Assembly: GCF_039525035.1 (NCBI RefSeq) | Contig: NZ_BAAAHE010000007.1 | Span: 348,491-412,490, forward strand | Direction: 5' to 3' | DNA length: 64,000 nt | From: Sporichthya brevicatena | GTDB lineage: Bacteria; Actinomycetota; Actinomycetes; Sporichthyales; Sporichthyaceae | Shown here: piece by piece, positions 20,047 through 28,346 of the stretch | How positions within the stretch are numbered: position 1 is the first letter of the stretch | Layout: each line of letters opens with the position of its first letter | Program-made: the position numbers and the translations under genes | The notes under the pieces: model-generated | The model's database searches: none | Told to the model about the DNA's origin: nothing | The model's input: only the letters and a program-made list of their open reading frames with translations

Positions 20047-21806
20047 TGAGCGTCCTCACCGTTCTGGCCGGAGAGCCCGCGGAGCCGCTGCGGTCCGTGC
20101 TGGTCGCGAACCGCGGCGAGATCGCGGTCCGGGTCCTGCGCGCCGCGCGGGACGCCGGGATGCGGGCGGTGGCGGTTCACACGGCCGCGGACGCCGGGGC
20201 GCTGCACGTGCGGCGGGCCGACGAGGCGCACGAGGTCGAGAGCTACCTCGACATCGCGTCCGTCGTCGCCGCCGCGCAGCGGGCCGGGGTCGACGCGGTC
20301 CATCCGGGTTACGGGTTCCTCGCCGAGAACGCGGACTTCGCGGAGGCGGTCCGCGGGGCGGGGCTGGTGTGGATCGGCCCGCCGCCGGCGGTGATCCGGG
20401 ACCTCGGCGACAAGGTCACGGCCCGGCGGATCGCGCGGGACGCCGGGGTGCCGCTGCTGCCGGGCACCACGGCGCCGGTCGCCGACGCGGCGGCGGTCGA
20501 GGCCTTCGCCGCGGAGCACGGACTGCCGCTGGTGATCAAGGCGGCGTTCGGCGGTGGCGGCCGCGGGCTGAAGGTCGTGCGGACGGCGGCGGAGATCCCG
20601 GACGCCTTCGCCTCCGCCACCCGGGAGGCCGTTGCCGCGTTCGGGCGCGGGGAGTGCTTCGTCGAGCGCTTCCTGGACTCCGCCCGGCACGTCGAGGCCC
20701 AGGTGCTCGCCGACGACGACGGCCGGGTCGTCGTGGTCGGGCTGCGCGACTGCTCCGTCCAGCGGCGCAACCAGAAGCTCGTCGAGGAGGCGCCGGCGCC
20801 GGCGTTGCCCGCGGGGGTCGCGGCGCAGATCTCCGCGTCCGCGCGCGCCCTGTGCCGCGCCGCCGGCTACCGGAACGCGGGCACGGTGGAGTACCTCGTC
20901 GGCGCGGACGGGACCGTCGCGTTCCTCGAGGTGAACACGCGGCTGCAGGTCGAGCACCCCGTGACCGAGGAGACCACCGGCGTCGACCTCGTCGCCGAGC
21001 AGTTCCGGCTCGCCGCGGGCGGGCGCCTGGCGTCCGAGGACGACGTGCCGGCCCGCGGCCACGCCGTCGAGTTCCGCCTGATCGCCGAGGACCCGGCGCG
21101 GGGCTACCTGCCGGTGCCGGGGACCGTGACCCGCCTGGCCGTGCCGACCGGGCCCGGCGTCCGCCTCGACGCGGGCGTGGCGGACGGTGACGCCGTCGAC
21201 CCGTCGTTCGACTCGATGTTCGCGAAGCTGATCGTGAGCGCCCCCGACCGCGCCTCCGTCCTGCGCCGGGCCGCGCGGGTGCTGGCGGAGACTGAGGTCG
21301 CCGGCGTCCCGACGCCGCTCGCCGTGTACCGGCGGATCGTGCGGCACCCGGACTTCGCCGGCGCCGACCTGCGCGTCCACAACCGCTGGGTCGAGCAGGA
21401 CCTCGGCGCCGAGGCCGACGCCGCCCCGGCCGACCCCGCCGTCGTGGGCGTGCGCGTCGGGCGGCGGGTGCTGCCGGTTCGCGTTCCCGGCCTCGCGGTC
21501 CTCGGTGACCGGGCCGCGGCGATCCGCTCCGAGGCCGCGGCGCTGCGCACCGCTGGCGCCGCCGTGGCCGACGGCCCCGACGTCCTCGCCCCGATGCAGG
21601 GGACGATCGTCGCCGTCGCGGTGAAGGACGGCGACCTCGTCGCGCCCGGCGACCTGATCGCGGTCTGCGAGGCGATGAAGATGGAGAACCCCGTCCGCGC
21701 CCACCGCGCCGGCGTCGTCACCGGCCTCACCGTCACCCCCGGCGCCCCCGTCGCCGCCGCCACCGTCCTGTGCACCCTCGCCGCCCCGGCGGAAAAGAAA
21801 GGGTGA
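20046..21806 (+). CDS. acyl-CoA carboxylase alpha subunit (biotin carboxylase plus biotin carrier domain)
   Basis: 586 residues. ATP-grasp biotin carboxylase: VLVANRGEIAVRVLRAARDAGM, HPGYGFLAENADFA, IKAAFGGGGRGLKVV, EVNTRLQVEHPVTEE; then a spacer and a C-terminal carrier domain with CEAMKMENPV, where Lys545 would be biotinylated. It forms the enzyme with the carboxyltransferase at 14328 although it is the last gene of the operon, separated by four genes. Its final codons (Glu-Lys-Lys-Gly-stop) lie inside the left arm of a palindromic terminator element, suggesting the original C terminus was replaced or trimmed by that element. Confidence 0.9.
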   Translation: MSVLTVLAGEPAEPLRSVLVANRGEIAVRVLRAARDAGMRAVAVHTAADAGALHVRRADEAHEVESYLDIASVVAAAQRAGVDAVHPGYGFLAENADFAEAVRGAGLVWIGPPPAVIRDLGDKVTARRIARDAGVPLLPGTTAPVADAAAVEAFAAEHGLPLVIKAAFGGGGRGLKVVRTAAEIPDAFASATREAVAAFGRGECFVERFLDSARHVEAQVLADDDGRVVVVGLRDCSVQRRNQKLVEEAPAPALPAGVAAQISASARALCRAAGYRNAGTVEYLVGADGTVAFLEVNTRLQVEHPVTEETTGVDLVAEQFRLAAGGRLASEDDVPARGHAVEFRLIAEDPARGYLPVPGTVTRLAVPTGPGVRLDAGVADGDAVDPSFDSMFAKLIVSAPDRASVLRRAARVLAETEVAGVPTPLAVYRRIVRHPDFAGADLRVHNRWVEQDLGAEADAAPADPAVVGVRVGRRVLPVRVPGLAVLGDRAAAIRSEAAALRTAGAAVADGPDVLAPMQGTIVAVAVKDGDLVAPGDLIAVCEAMKMENPVRAHRAGVVTGLTVTPGAPVAAATVLCTLAAPAEKKG

Positions 21807-21844
21807 CACCCCTTACTCCGCAGTAAGGGGTGTCACCCTTTCTT
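21795..21844. terminator. palindromic terminator, repeat family P1 copy 2, overlapping a stop codon
   Basis: 23-bp perfect arms 21795-21817 and 21822-21844 around loop CCGC; the inner 20 bases match the arms of the 12438 copy exactly. The TGA of the biotin carboxylase (21804-21806) is within the left arm. It terminates the acyl-CoA operon. Confidence 0.85.
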
Positions 21845-21854
21845 CACACACTCT

Positions 21855-21880
21855 GCACTGGAGATGACATCTCTTGTGCA
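21855..21880. repeat. palindromic element family P2, intergenic copy
   Basis: GCACTGGAGATG, A, CATCTC then TTGTGCA: an imperfect palindrome with two mismatches in the right arm. The first 19 bases are identical to the element inside mftF at 61916. It lies 10 bases after the P1 terminator and before the YdeI-like gene. Confidence 0.8.
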
Positions 21881-21898
21881 TTGGCTAGATTGCGTGCC

Positions 21899-22474
21899 GT
21901 GCCGACTGCGCCGGGGGACGGGGTCTTCTTCGCAGGACCCGCGGAGTTCGAGGCGTGGCTGAGCGAGCACGCGGACACCGCGGACGAGCTCTGGATCCGG
22001 TTCGCGAAGAAGGCGACGGGGATTGCCTCGCTCGACTGGGCGGGGGCGGTCGAGGTCGCGTTGTGCTTCGGGTGGATCGACGGGCAGGTGCGGCGGGTCG
22101 ACGACTCCTGGCACCTGCAGCGGTTCACGCCGCGCCGGCCGAAGAGCACGTGGGCGAAGCTGAACCGCGTCAAGGTCGAGAAGCTGATCGCCGAGGGCCG
22201 GATGCGCCCACGCGGACTGGCGGAGGTCGAGCGGGCGAAGGCCGACGGCCGCTGGGACGCCGCCTACGACCCGCCCTCGACGGCGGCGGTCCCCGCCGAC
22301 CTCGCCGCCGCGCTGACGGCCGCCCAGGCGCGGGCGACGTTCGACGCGCTCGACAGTCGGAACCGTTTCGCGGTCCTGCACCGGATCCAGCGGACGAAGA
22401 CTCCCGCCGGCCGGGCGAAGGCGATCGAGCGCCTGGTGAACCTCATCGCCTCCGGGGGGAAGCCCTACCCCTGA
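21899..22474 (+). CDS. YdeI/OmpD-associated family protein
   Basis: 191 residues from GTG 21899; TTG 21890, TTG 21881 and GTG 21830 are in frame alternatives and no strong ribosome site helps decide. The family signature is present: VFFAGPAEFEAWLSEHADTADELWIRFAKK, CFGWIDGQVRRVDD, RFTPRRPKSTWAKLN, and a C-terminal helical domain with RFAVLHRIQRTKTPAGRAKAIERLV. The molecular role of this family is not established. If translation began at GTG 21830, the P2 palindrome would be translated in the same frame (CTGDDIS) as in mftF. Confidence 0.75.
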   Translation: MPTAPGDGVFFAGPAEFEAWLSEHADTADELWIRFAKKATGIASLDWAGAVEVALCFGWIDGQVRRVDDSWHLQRFTPRRPKSTWAKLNRVKVEKLIAEGRMRPRGLAEVERAKADGRWDAAYDPPSTAAVPADLAAALTAAQARATFDALDSRNRFAVLHRIQRTKTPAGRAKAIERLVNLIASGGKPYP

Positions 22475-22481
22475 CGGTGCG

Positions 22482-23282
22482 TCAGGCCTGCACCGGGTGG
22501 GTGAGGAAGTCGCCGACCAACGACCGCAGGTCGACGTCCCCGGCCTGACAGACCGGACGCAGAGCCGTCAGGGTCGCCCAACCCGCGGCGAGGAGAGCGG
22601 CGTCGCTCTCGGGCTCGGAGCTGGTGTCGACCTCGGAGAAGCCGGTGACGACGTAGCCCTTCCCCGACTCGAGGATGTTCGTCTGCACCGCACCGAAGCT
22701 GGCCAGCGGCGCCTCGCGGACCCCGCGCAGCTCGTCCGGGGCGAGGTCCGGGACGTTGAGGTTCAGGATCGTCCCCCGCGGCGCCGCCGTCAGGCACGGC
22801 AGCACCCGTTCGGCGAGCGCGGCCGCAGTCGCGAAGTTGCGGTCGGGCCCGACGCCGAGCGACACCGCCAGCGACGTCACGCCCTGGCCCGCCGCGGTCA
22901 GGGCCGCGCCCACCGTGCCGGAGTGCAGGATCGCGTGACCGGTGTTCGGGCCGTTGTTGATCCCGGACAGGACGTAGTCGAACGGGCCGCCGAACGCTCC
23001 CCGCACGCCGACGAGCGAGATGTACGCCGGCAGCGCCGCGACCGCGTACGTCGGGCAGCCCTCCAGCCCGGGCAGCTCGCGGGCCTCGAACAGCAGCCGG
23101 CCGTCGGTCTCGGTGGACGTGATCGACGCACTGGCCCCGCTGGTGTCCGTCATCGGAGCCGCGACGACGGGCCGCATCCCGGCCTCACGGGCCGCGACGG
23201 CGAGCAGCCGCAGGCCTTCGCTCCCGATGCCGTCGTCGTTGGTGATCAGGACCGAGGGACCTGTGTCCTGACGCTCCGTCAT
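22482..23282 (-). CDS. surE: 5'/3'-nucleotidase SurE
   Basis: 266 residues. SurE signature: VLITNDDGIGSEGLRLLA with the metal-binding Asp pair, VAAPMTDTSGASASIT, YVLSGINNGPNTGHAILHSGTVGAA. SurE enzymes dephosphorylate nucleoside 5'- and 3'-monophosphates, often in stress survival. It is the second gene of a two-gene unit, overlapping the upstream PfkB-type kinase by 4 bases. It converges on the YdeI-like gene with only 7 bases between the stops and no clear terminator. Confidence 0.9.
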   Translation of the reverse strand: MTERQDTGPSVLITNDDGIGSEGLRLLAVAAREAGMRPVVAAPMTDTSGASASITSTETDGRLLFEARELPGLEGCPTYAVAALPAYISLVGVRGAFGGPFDYVLSGINNGPNTGHAILHSGTVGAALTAAGQGVTSLAVSLGVGPDRNFATAAALAERVLPCLTAAPRGTILNLNVPDLAPDELRGVREAPLASFGAVQTNILESGKGYVVTGFSEVDTSSEPESDAALLAAGWATLTALRPVCQAGDVDLRSLVGDFLTHPVQA

Positions 23283-24220
23283 GTCGCCGCCTCCGGATTC
23301 AGATCGTGCAACTCGAACTGCTCGGCCAGTCGTTCGATCGCGGACCGCTCGCCGCTGGCGAGCCCGTGCCGCGTCACGTTCAGGGCGCCGGCCGCCGCGC
23401 CGAGCCGCAGCGCGTCCGCGGGGGCGAGCCCCGCGGCCATCCCGGCGGCGAGGCCGGCCGTCATGGAGTCCCCGGCGCCGCGGTGGTCGACGACGTCGAG
23501 CGCCGGCCCGGTCACCGACACCAGCCGTCCGTCGATCAGCGCGAAGGCGGGATCGCCCGCCCGGCTGACGACGACGTTGTCGGCGCCCGTCTTGGTCAGC
23601 TCGGTCATCGCGCTCAGCAGCGATGCGGTGTCGCCGGTCGTCGCGAGCCCGTCCCGCTCGAGTTCCTCGTGGCTGACCTTGACCAGGCTCAGCCCACCGG
23701 CCAGCGCCTCGGCCAGGACGTCGCCGGACAGATCGGCGACCACCGTGCGCCCCAGGGAGCGCAGGTCACCCGCGAGCCGGCGGTAGATCGCGGCCGGCAG
23801 CAGCGGCGGGTCCCACGGGCCGGGCCCGGCGAGGACGGTGACGTCCGCCTGCAGGGCTCCGGTCAGCGCGGTCGTGTAGAAGTCGTCGACGTCGTGCCGC
23901 GTCAGCGGCTCGGGCGCCATGGCGGCGACCGGCCGGCGCTCGCCGTCCCGCCGGTCGTGGACGTAGGTCCCGTTCGTCGCCCCCACCGGCACCGCCGCGA
24001 TCTGGAGACCGGTGTCGGCCATCAACGCCCGCACGACCGCCCCGGACTCGCCCCCGAACGGGCCGCCGAGCGTCACGACGGCCCCGAGCGCGTGCGCCAT
24101 CCGGGCCGCCCAGAACCCCTGGCCGCCCGGGTGCAGGTGGATCTCGTCGCCGTCCGGCCCGGCCTCGACCGTCACGGTCAGCAACGGGTCGGGTGCGAAG
24201 ACGAACACGGTGCCGCTCAC
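23279..24220 (-). CDS. PfkB-family sugar kinase
   Basis: 313 residues. Ribokinase fold with N-terminal HPGGQGFWAARMAHALGAVVTLGGPFGG and C-terminal catalytic anion-hole motif HRGAGDSMTAGLAAGMAAG (catalytic Asp). The N-terminal pattern and HPGGQG resemble the 1-phosphofructokinase/tagatose-6-phosphate kinase subgroup, but the sugar is not certain. It is co-transcribed with surE (4-base overlap), so a role in phosphosugar or nucleoside metabolism is plausible. Confidence 0.8.
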   Translation of the reverse strand: MSGTVFVFAPDPLLTVTVEAGPDGDEIHLHPGGQGFWAARMAHALGAVVTLGGPFGGESGAVVRALMADTGLQIAAVPVGATNGTYVHDRRDGERRPVAAMAPEPLTRHDVDDFYTTALTGALQADVTVLAGPGPWDPPLLPAAIYRRLAGDLRSLGRTVVADLSGDVLAEALAGGLSLVKVSHEELERDGLATTGDTASLLSAMTELTKTGADNVVVSRAGDPAFALIDGRLVSVTGPALDVVDHRGAGDSMTAGLAAGMAAGLAPADALRLGAAAGALNVTRHGLASGERSAIERLAEQFELHDLNPEAAT

Positions 24221-24273
24221 GCGGGGGCGCTACCCGCGCCCGCCGGAGGCAAGCAGCACGCAACGAGCAGAGC

Positions 24274-25110
24274 TCAGTCCCGCAGGCGCTGCCGCTCCTC
24301 GATCACGTCCGCGCGGAGCTTCTTGAGCCGCTGCTTCTGCTTGCGGGTGAGGCCGGGCTCGTCCAGGGCGTCCTCGAGGCGGTTCAGGATCCGCTTCAGG
24401 CTCTGGTCGGCGCTGGCCCCGTCCCGTTCACGGGCGTCCTTGAGCGCGTCCTTGGCCGCCTGGATGGCGGACTCCCGCTCGGAGTCCGTCCGCAGCTCGT
24501 TCGAGACCTGGACGGCCGGCTTGGTGTCCTCGCCGGAGAAGGCGCTGACGGCGATCACCGGCGCCGCCACGGCGAGGACGAGGCCGATGGCCACGGCCCC
24601 GACGAGCCGCGGCGACATGGAGGCGGTCGCGACCGGGACGACCACCGACCGGAGTGCGGTCGGGTCCAAGGGGGTGCGGGTGGCGATCGAGACGGCCGTG
24701 CGCGGGTCGGCGACGCCCGCCGAGGTCAGCAGCGCCTCGATCTTGGCCGCGGGCAGGTTCTCCAGGTGCATCAGGGCGAACGCGGCGCGCGAGGCCGGGA
24801 CCATGCCGGCCAGGGCGTGCTCGATCTGCCGGGAGACCGCGGGGCCGCCGTCGACGACCCGGACCAGGCTCGCGGGCAGCCAGCCGCCCCCGGGACCGGC
24901 GTGCAGGACGTCCCGGATCACCCGGGCCCGGGCGGCGGCGTAGTCGTCCCCGGCGTCGGCCAGCGCCATCCGCGCCAGCCCGTCGGCCAGCCGCGCGCGG
25001 CGCCGCCGGGCGATCGTCGGCGGCAGCGCTGTGAACGCGAGGCGACGGAGAGCGAGCAGCTCCGGCCCCTCGGACGGCGCCGCGCCGTCGATCGGGACTT
25101 CGCTGGACAT
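24274..25110 (-). CDS. single-TM protein with sigma-region-4-like N-terminal half (paralogue A)
   Basis: 278 residues from ATG 25110. Residues 1-150 are helical and include ASRAAFALMHLENLPAAKIEA followed by AGVADPRTAVS, which resembles the helix-turn-helix of ECF sigma region 4 without the usual DNA-contact helix being certain. A membrane helix follows (about residues 165-190, VGAVAIGLVLAVAAPVIAVSAF). The extracytoplasmic or distal part is a charged coiled coil ending KRILNRLEDALDEP...LKKLRADVIEERQRL. The 33259 gene is a clear paralogue over its whole length. Function unknown; the layout suggests a membrane-anchored regulator. A 10-bp palindrome TTGTCGACAA lies upstream at 25125-25134. Confidence 0.6.
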   Translation of the reverse strand: MSSEVPIDGAAPSEGPELLALRRLAFTALPPTIARRRRARLADGLARMALADAGDDYAAARARVIRDVLHAGPGGGWLPASLVRVVDGGPAVSRQIEHALAGMVPASRAAFALMHLENLPAAKIEALLTSAGVADPRTAVSIATRTPLDPTALRSVVVPVATASMSPRLVGAVAIGLVLAVAAPVIAVSAFSGEDTKPAVQVSNELRTDSERESAIQAAKDALKDARERDGASADQSLKRILNRLEDALDEPGLTRKQKQRLKKLRADVIEERQRLRD

Positions 25111-25327
25111 GCCTCACCCCGTGTTTGTCGACAACCCCTCCTGGTCATGGAAGCAGGGGAAGGTCAGGGAACCCACAAAGACGGCCAAAAGCTGATTCGC
25201 CCTCACCCGTGAAATTTGCACGTTTCCCGTTAGTGTTCGGCACACCCGGTCGGATCACCTGACGGTTCCGGCCTGGCTCCCCGCTCGGTCCCACCCGAAA
25301 ACCCCCTGTCCCGGAGGTGGTCGCGGC

Positions 25328-27046
25328 ATGAGCGCACGTAACGGCGCGCCCAGAAATCCTGGCCGGAACGAGGAAGCCGTCGAGGTCGGCGTCCCGTTCG
25401 ACCTGCTGCTGTCCCGGGCCACCGAGGGCTCCTGGCGGAACCTCGTCCCCACCCCGTCCTCGACGCTGAAGCTGGCCGGGGCCCTCGTGCGGCGGCCGCG
25501 GACGGTCCTCACGAAGGGCGCGGCCCTGACCGGCGAGCTGGCCAAGGTCGCCGCCGGCCGGTCCGAGCTGGCGCCGCACCCCAAGGACGCCCGCTACGCA
25601 CACCCCGCGTGGCAGGAGAACCCGGTGCTGCGCCGGGCGCTCCAGGCCCACCTGGCCGTCTCGGCGTCGGCGGAGGAGCTGGTCGCGAACGCCGGGCTCG
25701 ACGAGAACAGCGGTCACCGCGTGACGCTCACGGTGAGCAACCTCCTGGACGCGACCGCGCCCAGCAACAACCTGGTCCTGAACCCGAAGGCGTTGGCCGC
25801 CGCCAAGGAGACCAAGGGCGCGAGCCTGGTGCGCGGGACGCGCAACCTGGTCCGCGACCTGTCCGCCCCGCCCCGCGTCCCGCGCATGGTGGAGCCGGAC
25901 GCCTTCGAGGTCGGCGTCAACGTCGCCGCCACTCCCGGCGCCGTCGTCGAGCGGACGGCGGTCTACGAGCTGCTGCAGTACGACGCGACGACCCCGACCG
26001 TCCGGAAGATCCCCCTGCTGCTGGTGCCGCCGGTGATCAACAAGTACTACGTCGCCGACATGGCGCCCGGGCGCAGCATGGTCGAGTACCTGGTGGGCCA
26101 GGGGCACCAGGTGTTCGTGATGTCGTGGCGCAACCCGGACGTCCGGCACTCCGCCTGGAACCTCGACACCTACGGCGACGCGATCGTGAATGCGATCGGT
26201 ACCGCCCGGAGCATCTGTGGCAGCGAGAGCGTCTCGCTCCTCTCGTTCTGCTCCGGCGGCATCCTGAGCGCGATGGTGCTCGCCCACCTCGCCGACACCC
26301 GGCGCCTGGCGAACGTGTCCGCCGCCGCCTGGTCGGTGACGGTCCTCGATCAGTCCCGTGCCGGCGTCGCCGGGGCGCTGCTGACCCCGGCCGCGGCGGA
26401 GGCGGCGGCACGCTCGTCGGCCGCCCGCGGTTACCTCGACGGTCGGGTGCTCGCCGAGGTGTTCGCCTGGCTCCGGCCCCGGGACCTGATCTGGAACTAC
26501 TGGGTCGACAGCTACCTGATGGGCAAATCGCCGCGGCCGTTCGACGTCCTGTTCTGGAACGCGGACACGACCCGCATGGCGGCCTCGCTCCACAAGGACT
26601 TCCTCGAGATGGCGCAGCAGAACTCGCTGGTCCACCCGGGGATGGCGACCATGCTCGGATCGCCGGTCGACCTGGGCGCGGTGACCGTCGACACCTACAT
26701 CACCGGCGGGATCAACGACCACCTGTGCCCGTGGGAGTCCTGCTACGCCAGTACGCAACTTCTGGGCGGGAACAGTCGATTCGTCCTGTCCAGCGCCGGG
26801 CACGTCGCCTCGATCGTGAACCCGCCCACCAATCCCAAGGCGAGCTTCCGAATCGCGGACAGCACCCCCTCCGACGCGCATGATTGGTTGAAGGCCGCCG
26901 AGACGGTTCAGGGCTCCTGGTGGCCCGACTTCAGTCAGTGGTTGCACGAACACGGAGGTGAGATGGTGGACGCGCCGTCGACACCCGGCTCCGCCGACCA
27001 CCCCGTGATCGTCGCGGCGCCCGGCACCTACGTGCTGGCCACATGA
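25328..27046 (+). CDS. phaC: class I-type poly(3-hydroxyalkanoate) synthase
   Basis: 572 residues from ATG 25328 with CCGGAGGTGG upstream. Alpha/beta-hydrolase polymerase: N-terminal PhaC_N region, APSNNLVLNPKAL, LLLVPPVINKYYVADMAPGRSMVEYLVGQGHQVFVMSWRNP, lipase-like box SFCSGG with nucleophile Cys308, GGINDHLCPW (catalytic Asp), and SSAGHVASIVNPP (catalytic His). It polymerises (R)-3-hydroxyacyl-CoA into storage granules. The following depolymerase-like hydrolase overlaps by 4 bases. 3-hydroxybutyryl-CoA could be supplied by enzymes like those encoded at 35525-39672. Confidence 0.92.
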   Translation: MSARNGAPRNPGRNEEAVEVGVPFDLLLSRATEGSWRNLVPTPSSTLKLAGALVRRPRTVLTKGAALTGELAKVAAGRSELAPHPKDARYAHPAWQENPVLRRALQAHLAVSASAEELVANAGLDENSGHRVTLTVSNLLDATAPSNNLVLNPKALAAAKETKGASLVRGTRNLVRDLSAPPRVPRMVEPDAFEVGVNVAATPGAVVERTAVYELLQYDATTPTVRKIPLLLVPPVINKYYVADMAPGRSMVEYLVGQGHQVFVMSWRNPDVRHSAWNLDTYGDAIVNAIGTARSICGSESVSLLSFCSGGILSAMVLAHLADTRRLANVSAAAWSVTVLDQSRAGVAGALLTPAAAEAAARSSAARGYLDGRVLAEVFAWLRPRDLIWNYWVDSYLMGKSPRPFDVLFWNADTTRMAASLHKDFLEMAQQNSLVHPGMATMLGSPVDLGAVTVDTYITGGINDHLCPWESCYASTQLLGGNSRFVLSSAGHVASIVNPPTNPKASFRIADSTPSDAHDWLKAAETVQGSWWPDFSQWLHEHGGEMVDAPSTPGSADHPVIVAAPGTYVLAT

Positions 27047-27900
27047 CCGCCACGCATCCGCTCGACGCCGCCGGCCCCGCCCCGCGGGAGCCGCTCCGGA
27101 AGGCCCGGACCGAGATCCTCGACGTCGGCCGGCCGCTCGAGGTCAGCCACTGGCCCGGGGCCCCGGGGCGCATGCCCCTGCTGCTGTGCTCCGGGATCGG
27201 GACGTCCTCGTCGCTGTTCGACCTGCTGGTCGAGCACCTCGACCCGGAGCGTCCGCTGATCGCGGTCAACCCGCCCGGCCTCGGGACGTCCCCGCCGCCG
27301 AAGGCGCCGTACATCATGCACACGATGGCGCGCTGCCTGCGGCTCGCCGTCGACCGCCTCGGGTACGACCGCACCGACGTCCTCGGCATCTCCTGGGGCG
27401 GCGCGCTCGCGCAGCAGTTCGCGTTCCAGAACCCGCGCCGGTGCCACCGCGCCGTCCTCGTCGCCACGGCGACGGGCTGGATGTGCGTCCCACCGAACCC
27501 GCGCACCCTCGCGCGCATGGCGACGCCCCGCCGGCACCGCAACCCGGCCTACGCGAAGCGCATCGCCGGTGAGCTCTACGGCGGCTCCGCCCGCCAGGAC
27601 CCGGCCGGCACCGTCGACATGCTCCACAGTGCTCCGAGCGCGACGCCGGTGCGCAGCTACCTGTACCAGCTCGGCGCCGGCACCGGCTGGGCGAGCCTGC
27701 CCGCCCTGCGTATGGTGCGCCAGCCCACGCTCGTGCTGGCCGGCGACGACGACCCGATCATCCCGACGGCGAACGCCCGTCTGATGTCCGCGGCCCTGCC
27801 GCACGGCCGGCTGCACATCTACCGGGGCGGCCACCTCGCGCTGCTGACCGAGGCCGCCGAACTCGCACCGGTGATCGAGAACTTCCTCGACGAGCGCTGA
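27043..27900 (+). CDS. phaZ: alpha/beta hydrolase, intracellular PHA depolymerase-like
   Basis: 285 residues from ATG 27043, overlapping the synthase. Hydrolase fold: PLLLCSGIGTSSSLFDLLVEHL, nucleophile elbow GISWGGALAQQFAFQNP, QPTLVLAGDDDPIIPTANARLM (acid) and YRGGHLALL (His). The GISWGGALAQQ segment and the pairing with phaC match the Pseudomonas-type intracellular medium-chain PHA depolymerase. It would mobilise the polymer made by its neighbour. Another alpha/beta hydrolase activity cannot be excluded. Confidence 0.8.
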   Translation: MTATHPLDAAGPAPREPLRKARTEILDVGRPLEVSHWPGAPGRMPLLLCSGIGTSSSLFDLLVEHLDPERPLIAVNPPGLGTSPPPKAPYIMHTMARCLRLAVDRLGYDRTDVLGISWGGALAQQFAFQNPRRCHRAVLVATATGWMCVPPNPRTLARMATPRRHRNPAYAKRIAGELYGGSARQDPAGTVDMLHSAPSATPVRSYLYQLGAGTGWASLPALRMVRQPTLVLAGDDDPIIPTANARLMSAALPHGRLHIYRGGHLALLTEAAELAPVIENFLDER

Positions 27901-28346
27901 GACGCTCGATCCCGATAACAACCTCACCACCCGTCACCTGATGGGTCGTCAGGGCCGTGCGTTTCTCACGCGGACATACCGGACGATGTCGACGCGTTCC
28001 GCGCAACACGCTCGAACCGGACGGCCAGCTTTCCTCGACAAGATCGTGAAGCGGTCTTTGTAAGACCCTGTCGTGAAGCCCGCGTTTCGCGGGTCGACAC
28101 GCCGCCTCCCGGCGCGGAGGGCGAAGTGAGACGCGCGCCGCGCGCTTCTGGTTCCCGTCGTTCACCAGTTCCCGATCTTGGGGAACGCTCAATTGGTGAC
28201 GCAGCGTCACCGATTCCGTGGGAATTCCCTGCGAGCACGTTCGGCCCGGCCGCATGCTTTCGACTCGTGGCCGGCTGCCGAGCGAACTGATCCCACGTCA
28301 GAACGAGCCACTCACCCATCACTCGTCCCTCTGGGGGGAACCTGAC
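27901..28346 (+). other. 446-base non-coding region with several hairpins ahead of the surface-protein operon
   Basis: No convincing ORF. It holds a weak hairpin after the hydrolase stop (CCTGA 27937, TCAGG 27949); GGTCTT-TGT-AAGACC at 28053-28067 and CCCGCG-TTT-CGCGGG at 28079-28093, flanked by two copies of TCGTGAAGC; and a 17-bp perfect palindrome GGTGACGC-A-GCGTCACC at 28195-28211. The last could be an operator; the paired hairpins may be terminators or a structured leader. A purine-rich GGGGGGAA site precedes the first surface gene. Confidence 0.5.

Noticed and set aside
13192..21806. Naming the operon outright as methylcrotonyl-CoA/leucine catabolism
   Set aside because: Gene content is similar, but the carboxyltransferase motif and the extra oxidoreductase differ, so I kept substrate-neutral names.
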